DNA of 64,000 nucleotides from Unio delphinus (Eukaryota > Mollusca > Bivalvia > Unionida > Unionidae). The notes beneath the pieces were generated by a model. The model saw only the letters and a list, made by a program, of their open reading frames with translations, was not told where the DNA came from and made no database searches. Each line of letters opens with the position of its first letter. The first letter of the stretch is position 1. The translations under genes and the position numbers were made by a program. Shown in pieces: positions 35,292 to 44,124 of this stretch. The stretch covers positions 1,178,001 to 1,242,000 of the forward strand of contig JAQISU010000071.1 of NCBI GenBank assembly GCA_029339505.1, read 5' to 3'.

Positions 35292-35759
35292 ATGATTATA
35301 CACTACAACCATGATAAACACGTAAGCGTCTACGTGGTGAACTCACAATTGCCTGTTTATAGAGCATATTACGGAGATGGTTTCGGCAATATCATTGCGG
35401 GGTTATTTACAAGAATAGCCCCAAAAGTGGCACCGTTAGCTAAACAATTATCAATGAAAGCCATTGATGTTATTCGTGATAAGGGAATCAGCGCTGTTGG
35501 AAATCTTGCCGGAAAGGCATTTTCTGCTGCGAAAGATAAAATAGCATCATTGGTGCGAAAGAAACCAACGGTGCTTCCATCAACTACAGTGATGCCTGCA
35601 AAAATCAGCAAAGCAATAAATAGCGCAGTGGAAGAAACACTAGCGTCGTTGGCTGCTTCGGTGACTCCGTCGTCATTGACAGCTTCGCCGGTAACAGATA
35701 GCGCTATCATGAACGCGATAGCAGGAAGTGGTTTGAAACGAAAACGAAAACGACGATGA
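35292..35759 (+). CDS. pX/pVI-like basic virion protein
   Basis: An intact frame of 155 codons. After a short N-terminus comes a Gly-rich amphipathic stretch (YYGDGFGNIIAGLFTRIAPKVAPLAKQL), then helices with spaced Lys and Ala, an Ala/Ser/Thr-rich linker and a C-terminal nuclear-localisation-like GSGLKRKRKRR. This layout matches the small adenovirus pX/pVI-like proteins found beside capsid genes in many animal Polintons and adintoviruses; such proteins coat DNA or disturb membranes. A late-promoter-like block (AATTGAAAA ... ACTAGT ... TTTATAA) precedes its ATG. Homologous remnants are at 58040-58405. Confidence 0.7.
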   Translation: MIIHYNHDKHVSVYVVNSQLPVYRAYYGDGFGNIIAGLFTRIAPKVAPLAKQLSMKAIDVIRDKGISAVGNLAGKAFSAAKDKIASLVRKKPTVLPSTTVMPAKISKAINSAVEETLASLAASVTPSSLTASPVTDSAIMNAIAGSGLKRKRKRR

Positions 35760-35775
35760 TTACAAAGAGTTTCAC

Positions 35776-35801
35776 AATTGAAAACACTAGTAATGTTATA
35801 A
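35776..35801 (+). promoter_or_regulatory. Late-promoter-like block before the major capsid gene
   Basis: AATTGAAAA, C, ACTAGT, then TTATAA running into the ATG at 35802. It almost duplicates the block before the pX-like gene, 0.5 kb upstream. Confidence 0.5.
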
Positions 35802-37688
35802 ATGTTTAAACGAACAGCTGATCCAGCTCTTGATATGGAAGCCCCAGTGCGCAAAGACGATTCCGTCCGCGGTTATCAATACTATTCCTATCATGCAATA
35901 CAACCCGACCTACGATCGCGAATTGAACTACAAGTTCAAGATACCAGTAAATACTTTTTGCCATGTGAAGCATTTATTGAAATCGAGGGAAAACTCGTAA
36001 CAAGCGATGCTGCTCATAATGATCCACCATATGCAGATGATCCAAATATCCGAGTTGGTTTTGTTAATAATGGCATAATGGCGTTATTTGAAAGTGCAAG
36101 ATATCTCATTGATGGAAAAGAAATTGAATCAATAGACCGTGAAGTTGATGTTGCAACAACAATAATCGGGCTAGCAAGATACTCCGATGATTATACAAGG
36201 TCGGCTGGTCCGTCTATGATGTTTGCAAAAGATACTACTGATAACGCTGACCACCTTCAATACATTAAAGTGTTGACAGCACAAGATACTGCAGAAGCAA
36301 ATCAACAAGAAGCAGCTAATACAGAACGTCGAGTTAGACCCGGAGCTGCGTTTGATATTCTCAGAGGCGTTAATGGTAATTTCAATTTAGGATTTGCAAC
36401 ACGAAAAGGAGCATTGCACGGACAGCAGCGATATTTTTCATGTGCGATTCCACTCCATCACATATTTGGATTCTGCAGAAATGTCAGAAAAGTCATCTAT
36501 GGAGCCAAACACACAATCGCGTTAGTGCAAAAAGGCAATGACAATGATGTAATTTGGCGTACTGGTGCCGCTGATGGTAAAGTTGTTTTAAGTAAATTAG
36601 CATTGTGGATGCCAGTAATGGCCCCATCAATTACCACAGAAGAGCGACTACTCTCATTTATGGACACAGGCGGTAAATCATTGCTAAGTTGGCTAACAAC
36701 AACGACTGATGCCAAAGAGGATGATGTTAATGGTACATTTACATGGCATTTGGCATCAAAACAAGGCGTTTCAGCTCCACGTCATATATTTATAGCGCTG
36801 CAGAATCGTAATCGATTACGCTCTCAAGAACGCAGTCATATGATATTTGATCGATTAGGGGTAAGTGAGGTTTCACTGAGAATAAACGGACAACAAGAAC
36901 CATCTGAGGATATACAGCTTAATTACGGAAACAACCAAATAGCACGTGTGTATCATCGGATGCTGTCATATATGGGTCGTGATCAAAATGTTGATACCGG
37001 TTTACAAATATCGCAACTAGATTTTAAAAACCTATATCCGATTTATTACTTTTCGCTGGAGCATCTTGATTTAACAAGGCAATCCGTCGTTGACATACAT
37101 TTTAGGGCTCGTATAGATCCTGGTGGTGTTGATTATAGAGCGGTTGCTGTCATTCTCAGCGACAAATCAATGCTACTTGAAGGTGTTGGTGGACGTATGA
37201 GAATAGTTGATGCACCAGTGGAAAATATGTATATGAAACTTGAAGAGTTTCCAATTAGATCAATTAAAAGCATAAATGTGTTTTACAATAAAATGTCATA
37301 TAGTGTTGTTAGTGTCAAGCTGACTGATGGTCAAGTCAAGAAATTGCGATCAAAATCCGCTAAAGAATGTGGAACCACAATAACGTTAAAACCAGCGCAG
37401 ATGTCCGGCGGTACACATAAAATATCACTGACGGATCGTCAAATAAAACATTTCAATGATGCGCTAAAGAAACGGCGAGGGATTCAAATTGTATTTTCAA
37501 AGGCTGCAGTCGACAACATGATAAAATCAGATAGTATATTTCCATTGTTAGCTGCAATACCAGCATTGATTGCAGCGGCTGCCCCAGCGGTGGCAAAAGC
37601 GGCGGCGTTGGGAGCCGTTGGGACCGCGGCAGGGATGGCGTTGAAAAAGGCAACTGGGAAAGGATATAAAAAAAGGGAAAGGGTCTAA
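35802..37688 (+). CDS. Major capsid protein (double jelly roll) with fused C-terminal domain
   Basis: An intact frame of 628 codons. Residues 1 to about 460 match the Polinton hexon-like capsid protein, with features such as GIMALFESARYLIDGKEI early, FCRNVRKVIYG and LALWMP in the middle, and VDIHFRARI then VAVILSDKSML near the end of the second jelly roll. From about residue 500 a different domain follows: SVKLTDGQVKKL, ISLTDRQIKHFNDALKKR, then an Ala/Pro-rich hydrophobic stretch and a basic end. In other Polintons this domain is, to my knowledge, a separate gene; MSYSVVSVKL looks like its old start. The capsid part forms the trimeric facets. The ATG follows a GTTATAA box. Confidence 0.92.
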   Translation: MFKRTADPALDMEAPVRKDDSVRGYQYYSYHAIQPDLRSRIELQVQDTSKYFLPCEAFIEIEGKLVTSDAAHNDPPYADDPNIRVGFVNNGIMALFESARYLIDGKEIESIDREVDVATTIIGLARYSDDYTRSAGPSMMFAKDTTDNADHLQYIKVLTAQDTAEANQQEAANTERRVRPGAAFDILRGVNGNFNLGFATRKGALHGQQRYFSCAIPLHHIFGFCRNVRKVIYGAKHTIALVQKGNDNDVIWRTGAADGKVVLSKLALWMPVMAPSITTEERLLSFMDTGGKSLLSWLTTTTDAKEDDVNGTFTWHLASKQGVSAPRHIFIALQNRNRLRSQERSHMIFDRLGVSEVSLRINGQQEPSEDIQLNYGNNQIARVYHRMLSYMGRDQNVDTGLQISQLDFKNLYPIYYFSLEHLDLTRQSVVDIHFRARIDPGGVDYRAVAVILSDKSMLLEGVGGRMRIVDAPVENMYMKLEEFPIRSIKSINVFYNKMSYSVVSVKLTDGQVKKLRSKSAKECGTTITLKPAQMSGGTHKISLTDRQIKHFNDALKKRRGIQIVFSKAAVDNMIKSDSIFPLLAAIPALIAAAAPAVAKAAALGAVGTAAGMALKKATGKGYKKRERV

Positions 37689-37791
37689 GACTACCAGGAA
37701 CCCCGTATTCATGGTACAGCGGGAGATCCGTTCACGGATCCGGTCTGAGAATACCAGGAACGGTTTATTAGTTGAAATCCCAATTGTTCAC

Positions 37792-38228
37792 ATGTCCAAT
37801 TTGGATTTAATTGATGCTGCTAAAAAACTAGCGATAAAAAACTTCAGAGGGGTTTTTATGAGAGATCAATTACCAAGAAAACCTAAACGCGTTGAAACCA
37901 GTATCATCAATCTTGATAACAGTAACGGATCGGGAACTCACTGGGTTGCATACGCGATTGATCCACGTGGGATTGTCTATTTCGATTCATATGGGCTAGC
38001 CCACCGAACGAGTTTATGCGGTATATAAATTCTTCGATGAAACTCAAAGAGTTTCCGATTTTTTATTCCACGCTGCCAACACAACAATTAAATGATCCAC
38101 CGATATGCGGCCGTGAAGTATTAAATGTCCTCGCGGAGATTTCATCGTCACAGAAACCACCTCATCTGGTTGTAAATAAATACACGAGTGGGAAATTACA
38201 AGGTAATTTTAGAGAATCAATAAATTAA
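37792..38228 (+). pseudogene. Adenain-like cysteine protease, one frameshift
   Basis: Virion maturation protease of the C5/Ulp1 fold. The start MSNLDLID at 37792 is chosen because the second copy starts at the equivalent place. Catalytic residues are visible: His in GTHWVAY, Asp in VYFDSYGL and Cys in PPICGREVL. A one-base shift in a C run near 37998-38003 separates the His/Asp part from the Cys part, so this copy is inactive. The upstream stretch to 37711 is open but has no counterpart in the second copy. Confidence 0.85.
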
Positions 38229-38250
38229 AAATACTAGAGTCTTTACAATA
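38224..38250 (+). promoter_or_regulatory. Late-promoter-like block before the fibre-like gene
   Basis: ATTAAAAATACTAGAG then TTTACAATA adjoining the ATG at 38251, a weaker version of the shared block. Confidence 0.4.
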
Positions 38251-39571
38251 ATGATTGATATTTGGGGACGATCTCTGTCAATGTTGAAACCAACCACTAA
38301 AACATCTGCGGGTTCTATCGAGGATGTAAAAAAAAATAATTGAAGATGAAATCGCTGAGACGTTAAATTTAGCAAGTGTTGACCCGAACGAAATAGTTGT
38401 ATTTCAAGATCTCCAGGGTAAATTGAAAAGCAGTAATATATCCGTGAATGACATTTTGATACGGCAGCGCGACGCCGCTGAAAACTCTATTACGCTGTAT
38501 TCCAACGACGGACAACTTAAACTAGGCGAACTTGTGTCTACGATCACCGACGCGATTGACGCCCACGACAGCATGATTGCCACCCGCGGCCGTGAGCTGG
38601 ATGATCATATACGAGGTTATAATAGTTTTCGCAAAAATGTCGTACATAAATTCTTTGGAACCCCGCTTGTGGTTGACATGACTCTCGCTGAAATTAAAAG
38701 CGCGCTTGACGAACAAAAATCCATCAACGACATCGTTGATAAATTCTTTGGAAAACGATTTGTGGCAGGCATAACTTACGCTGAAATTAGAAACTTTTTA
38801 TGGCTATTCTTTTTTAACAATGAGACGGGGAGGATGATGCATGAACATGAATTCAAGGCAACTTATCTCGATATTTTTAAACAAATAGAAAATCTTGAAA
38901 AGGCACAAAAACCTATCAACGACGTCGTTGATAAATTCTTTGGAAACCCGCTTGTGGCAGGCATATATCTCGCTGGAATTATCGATTTTATTGGCAAGCA
39001 TATTAACATTGCCCACGTCGTTAACAGTTTCTTTGGTGTCCCAGCTACTCTCAGCGATATTAATATGTTTATGGTGAGACAAACAACACTTAATACCATC
39101 GTGGATAAATTCTTGGGGAGAACACCTGTGTCTGAAACCACATCTCTGACAGGCCCGACTCTCGCGGAGATTAGCGCGGTTACCGACAGAGTAAAAATTC
39201 CACACAACGCAAGCGTCGTTAACAACATCGTGTACACGGTTGATAGTGGGACCCTTGATTGGGTCCAAGGAAAAATAAATTTTCTTCGTGTCGGCCACAG
39301 ACATACTAGTGTACCAGGTTGCTACCGATTTACGATAATACATCACCGTAAATTTGATTTGGAATTCAGCTTAACAGGTATCCGTGGTGTTAACACGCTG
39401 ACATATATACTCGATAAAATACCACCACCTCCACCCGTTATACCAAATTCGTTGTCAATTACTATAGATAATTCCGACGAGTCTGTGGTTAGGGAGTCGC
39501 TACCCTGGATAATAGAATTTGTATCCGGTATCCCCGCGTCTGATCCTAAAACCGTTTCAATAATAGGATAA
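38251..39571 (+). pseudogene. Fibre-like repeat protein of the virion block
   Basis: The ATG at 38251 is preceded by a late-promoter-like block. An A9 run at 38328-38336 shifts the frame once. After that, 382 codons are open from 38423. The N-terminal part (ASVDPNEIVVFQDLQGKLKSS) is conserved in the second copy. The centre has five imperfect repeats around VVDKFFGxPLVAGI.LAEI, spaced 35-60 residues apart, resembling a helical stalk. The C-terminal about 130 residues are beta-rich (CYRFTIIHHRKFDLEFSLTGI) with a Pro run (PPPPP) before the end. Stalk plus beta-rich head suggests a fibre or spike role, but no family was recognised. Confidence 0.6.
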
Positions 39572-39600
39572 TTGAAAACATTATCAAGTTTAAAATAACA
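39570..39600 (+). promoter_or_regulatory. Late-promoter-like block before the membrane gene
   Basis: AATTGAAAACATTATC then TTTAAAATAACA before the ATG at 39601. The first part is exact; the middle is diverged. Confidence 0.4.
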
Positions 39601-40171
39601 ATGTCAACGACGGCGTCATCGACGCTGTCATCGCAATATCGATTCGATACCGTGAAAGAGTTTTCCGCGAACTTGAAATCACTTTCTGAGCGTTATCGTG
39701 AAAAAATGAAAAAATACCGACGCAGCGTAGCAATCATCGACATCACCGTGTACTCGGTGTCTGGTGTGATGGTCAGCGCCGGGGTTATTTTGTCGACGGT
39801 GACCATGATGGCTCCGATTGCAGTTCCAATTGCTATCTCCGCGGCAACAACAATTACGGCAGTCGCCACCGCGATAACTAAAAAATTATCATCGTGTTCT
39901 CAGAAAAAAACTCAGTGATTATACAGCTCGGTACCGGGGGGTATTTGACGCGTACTCGAAATTATCCAAGTTGATCTCGCTGTCGATAGATAATTCGTTC
40001 ATATCCGATGTTGAATTTTCCACGATGACCCAGTTGTATAACTCCGCGATGTTGAAATTGGAAATTGAAGACAGCGTTAACAATAATGTCACTCGAACTG
40101 CTTCAACGAATCGCGGAGAATACCACTCCGATACGTACAAGCATGATATCAATAACATCAACAAACCCTGA
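39601..40171 (+). pseudogene. Two-helix membrane protein, one frameshift
   Basis: The N-terminal helix is charged (NLKSLSERYREKMKKYRR). Two hydrophobic segments follow (about residues 44-62 and 68-92: VYSVSGVMVSAGVILSTV and IAVPIAISAATTITAVATAI). A TM-loop-TM hairpin like this is common in virion membrane or holin-like proteins. An A7 run at 39904-39910 shifts the frame, and the reading then continues to 40171 with SKLISLSIDNSFISDVEF. The end overlaps the start of the penton-like gene. Remnants of the hydrophobic part are at 60360-60660 in the second copy, which supports a real gene. Confidence 0.6.
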
Positions 40172-41414
40172 ATTTAGTGTGAACTTCCCTTCTCCGATTC
40201 CAGTGCGTGAGATCGCGCTGGCAAAATTACGAGTATATCATAGCTGGCCTAATATCAGATCGGTTGCATTTGGCGGTCAGCAACCCAATAACGCACTGGT
40301 GTTCTCGTATAAAAATAAACCCGATGGTACTCCAGCGTGAGAAACTGTTTCGTTACCAACTGGGTCGTACCAAATTGAGGAAATCGATCCTGAAATTCAG
40401 CGTAGAATAAAATCAATCACTGGAAAAGAATCCAAAATAGCTATTAAACTTCATGAACCGACGCTCTCGTCGTCGATCGAAATAAGCACAGAGGGATACA
40501 TTGTAGATATCTATAACAGCTCGTTAAGAACAGTGTTAGGATGGCCTGAAAAACCACCGGAAAAATCCACCACCGACTTAACCACAGACGTACAATCATA
40601 TCATGAAATCAATCCCAGTTATCGAGATAATTTATCTGATATAAGAAAAGGAAAAATCGCCGATAGATTTATATTTACCAACAAAGACACATTGCAATGG
40701 GATTTTATCATTAGAAGAACAGCCGACTCATCTGTTACTATTTCATTTACGCTAACTGACGTCCGTGGTTATTTTAATGAAATAAAACAATTATATGAAA
40801 CACAACTAGAACAGCTACGGAAAACAAAATCGCAAAAACACGTTGAAATAATAAATCAACTTATATCTGACATGGAATATATCTATGAACTAATTATTCA
40901 AACAATAATTAATGACAACAGCGACAGTAAACAACGATTCCTAACCGGTTACAATATCACAGAAGACAATCTGCGTAATTTCAAGTTTCCCAAATACAAC
41001 GCTGATGAACTAGCAAGAATTGTTAGAACCGATATCAAGGCGCTACAAGTACAAGATTCAACTGTCCTCCTCAAATATAATAATGCTCCAGATGGTGGCG
41101 GTAGGCATATTGCCCCGCACAATGTGAATATTTCAACGGTGATTGCGCTCAATTTAGTATGTGATGCAATTGATGGAAGCTATCAAATTAATCTAGAGCA
41201 ATCAAATCAAGCTCAGCAAGGGTATATTCTTTATTCATTTGCACCAACAGCTCATTCAGGATTCCTAATTATTGAAAACCCAATTAATCATGTCTACATG
41301 CGATGCCATAATAATTCGTTAACGAGAATTAATTTCCGACTTACCGACCAGTCAAATAATTTAATTGATCTACAAGATGAGGTGTTAGCGATTAGTTTGT
41401 TTGTAAAGTCCTAA
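40086..41414 (+). pseudogene. Penton-like minor capsid protein, one stop
   Basis: Single-jelly-roll vertex protein of Polintons. The ATG at 40086 lies inside the end of the membrane gene. A TGA at 40338-40340 interrupts the frame, which otherwise runs on in register to 41414. Typical features are NPEFSVNFPSPIPV near the start, SYQIEEIDPEIQRRI, TLSSSIEISTEGYIVDI and LRTVLGWPE, which together match the family pattern. The second half is a long helical and beta extension (KIADRFIFTNKDT..., then IALNLVCDAIDGSYQI). The stop codon lies 1 base before the right terminal repeat begins. Remnants are at 61030-62170. Confidence 0.8.
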
Positions 41415-41415
41415 A

Positions 41416-41673
41416 GACTCGATCAAATATTTGGTTGAAATCATTTATTAATTTTTGTTAACTTGTAGCAGCAGAGAGTGTGTGATGACCACATCGTTGC
41501 GACCAAAATTGATTAAAAAATCGTAAAGTCTCCGTTTGCTAAATGGAGACTTTTTTTGGGGGGGGGGGGTTGGGTTAAAATATGAGATTTCGTAGGAAGG
41601 CTCTATTTTCCGTTTTGAGGATTCAATCAATGTTTTGTCTGATAAGGGTGGTCTGTTCACACTCTCTGCTGCT
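41416..41673 (-). repeat. Right terminal inverted repeat of the Polinton
   Basis: Reverse complement of the left repeat, ending GCTGCT. It differs by a G12 run (41558-41569) absent from the left copy and a few substitutions. It also has the internal self-inverted halves and the central GTCTCCGTTT/AAATGGAGAC hairpin. Confidence 0.93.
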
Positions 41674-41678
41674 GTAGA
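41674..41678 (+). repeat. Target-site duplication, right copy (GTAGA)
   Basis: Identical to the five bases before the left terminus. Confidence 0.6.
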
Positions 41679-42599
41679 GCACAACACATGATGTAAGACT
41701 CTAAATTATCTTCGCATTTGTGTTAATAAGTCCCTTCTTTATACAGTTTTACATAGACCCATCTTTGATATTGCATACAGCTCTCTCCATTGTAACGGTT
41801 GCATAGATAACTTGTTTAATGTTTGGAATTCGGTGTCCTTAGCCCGATTAATTAGCCAATTATTAGAGGCAAATGTCACATATAGAAGAGTTGTAATTTC
41901 AGGATGGCATGATTTACTTTTATAGTGAGTTCAGACCGATAATGTCCCTGGGGCTCAGTAGTCCCTTAAAAAAACCTAAACATGAGAATACATTATGTCA
42001 GTCTTTGTATTCGTGATTGGTGACTGCTAAATTATACAATAGAGAAATTGAGACGGGACGGTCCTGTTGTTTGCAACGGCTTGTCTGTGGCGCGCGAGAC
42101 GTGAGACCAGCAAATAGGGGAATCCAGAAAGGTACCGACTTCCCTGCGATCGAAGACGGCTCGGAAAATTGAATGTGGGTTACACGTATGAACATATCCA
42201 GCAGGTGGACTCTTATCCTCTAGAGATAAAATATCAATGAACGGTCCATGATAAAACTCGTTAGAGAGAGACGTAATTTTCTAATGGTATACAGTTACGT
42301 AATGTAAAATCTTCCTACAGCATTATTTTACACAAAACCTTGTATATAACTGCAAATGTTGCAAAATAGCTCATCGCATTTTGTCCAGACCATTTCTGCT
42401 GTTGAACACATACCTACATAGAAACAGTAAGTAACAATTTAATCTGGTCAAATTATTGTAGCGGATATTTCCTCGGCTACATTTCACCTTATCTAGCTAT
42501 ATCACATTCTTTAGGATAGATCTTTGTATTTGGAGTATACCATGCTGAATCTCTCCGAGAACTTGTTTTTCAGAGTACGACAAATGTTTACCTCAGCGA
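41679..42599. other. Right flank of the Polinton
   Basis: Host DNA, with no gene, repeat array or RNA gene that I can support. Confidence 0.35.
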
Positions 42600-43060
42600 G
42601 ATACAGTCTTATTTCTGGATCCTCGTCGCCGACTGAGTCGCTGAGTCGCCGAATGGTTGTCTTTTGGTCGGCTACTGGGTGGTCAACTGAGATGCTGGAT
42701 CGTCGCTTAGACTGTCAGGTCGCTGACGTGGTCGCACAGCGCCAGCTGGGTGGTAGAGTCATAGACTGGGTCGCTGAGTCACCAACTGTGTCGCTGGATG
42801 GGTCGATGAGTCGGCTACTTAGTCTCGAAGATGCCGACTGGATCTTCGAGTGAGTATTAGAATCGTCGACTGGGTCGCAGATTTGCCAACTGGATCGCTG
42901 AGCGAGTCGCAGAGCCGCCTACTGGGTCCCGGAGCGAGTCTCAGAGTTCCCGACGGTGTCCCTGACATTGTCGTAGAGTCGCCAACTGTGTAGCTGACAA
43001 TGTCGCCAGCAAGGTCGTCGTCGCGTGGTTAACCGATCAAGATCGACACATAGAGAGACG
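42600..43060. repeat. Degenerate GTCGC-rich minisatellite
   Basis: About 450 bp made of diverged short units such as GAGTCGCCGACTGGGTCGCT. The GTCG or GTCGC word recurs more than 20 times with spacers of roughly 6-12 bp. It is much richer in G and C than its surroundings. A 109-codon open frame across it (42524-42853) follows from the repeat composition. Confidence 0.6.
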
Positions 43061-43499
43061 AACATTGCGCGAAATGATGAAACAAGAGATTTCATCAGTA
43101 CAAATGTGTACTGTTGCAATATTTCCGCGTTTCTTATAGTGCCGGTATCCCTTTTGGTTGAAAGCCCTTGTATCTAAGCTTTATAAGTTCATCAGCCTGG
43201 TAATTTCTTATACGGCGAACCAGGACCAAATGTGCTTTCGCCAGCTGGTGTTTATACTGCTTTACGTTCACGAGGACGTCTTTGCACAATGCAGCTTCAT
43301 AACACACCACCATCGCAGCAATAGCTGACACGTATATATTTCCAGGCGCAATGACGTGGCCCAAACTAAGACACTATACGGCACTACAAAGCCCGCTAAC
43401 GTTTAAACTTAAACGGAACCTTTTACGAAACTAAAAGTAGCTTATAAAAAACAAAAATTGTTTCGCTGATCGATCAACCTCGATTTAAAATGACAAAAA

Positions 43500-44035
43500 A
43501 ATTTCAAAATTCTTAGGAGGGTACGCAATATCCGAACTCTACACGTAGGATATAATATCCTTACGGCATGTGTTATACCCACCTTCTTTATCTAGACGAG
43601 AAAATCTCGACATCCGCTCTACCAATGTTTACAAACGTTTCCTGATGTAGAAAACGATACCGGTTTATATATCGCTGATCTCATCTTCTGACACCATTTC
43701 TTGGACTAATCTTACCCTATCTAGTCAAAAATTGTTCTTCAAATTTATCATACGGTTGAAACTGGTCCCCGTTTAAATACGAATAAATTGCGTTGAAATA
43801 AAAATCGTCTAAGTTGGAGTACACATAGTACAAACTATTGATATATTATATTAACTTTTGCGTGTATTTCATACATGGGACATAAAGGTATCCCTTTATT
43901 GCTCTGTTTCCTCTATATGATATACAACAGGACTTCCATCGTTTGTGGTCACTATCCGCTATAAGGAAAATATCGAAGAAGGGTCTCTATTAAAACTGAA
44001 TGAAAATATGACGTAATGGATCAAATGTAACCGTA

Positions 44036-44124
<89 letters not shown>

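Larger units (their letters stand above)
25394..41673. mobile_element. Polinton/Maverick (adintovirus-like) integrated DNA element
   Basis: Inverted termini of about 250 bp begin AGCAGCAGAGAG. The direct repeat GTAGA flanks both ends (25389-25393 and 41674-41678). Inside are the family's hallmark genes: integrase, family B DNA polymerase, HerA/FtsK-type packaging ATPase, adenain-like protease, double-jelly-roll major capsid protein and a penton-like protein. At 16.3 kb it is within the usual Polinton range. Genes for DNA handling lie left and mostly minus; virion genes lie right and plus. Several genes carry stops or frameshifts and the ATPase/PLA2 junction is truncated, so this copy cannot be autonomous, yet some genes are still fully open, which suggests a fairly recent insertion. 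Confidence 0.95.

Noticed and set aside
38804..39346. 180-codon and 124-codon minus frames over the fibre-like gene
   Set aside because: They are antisense to a plus gene with internal protein repeats and conservation in the second copy.
28336..40340. TGA stops as sense codons (alternative code) or programmed frameshifts
   Set aside because: TGA also ends the ATPase normally, and TAA breaks and homopolymer shifts occur as well. Ordinary decay or sequencing error explains all of them.
42524..42853. 109-codon frame in the GTCGC-rich patch
   Set aside because: The frame follows repeat composition. No domain or conserved start is seen.
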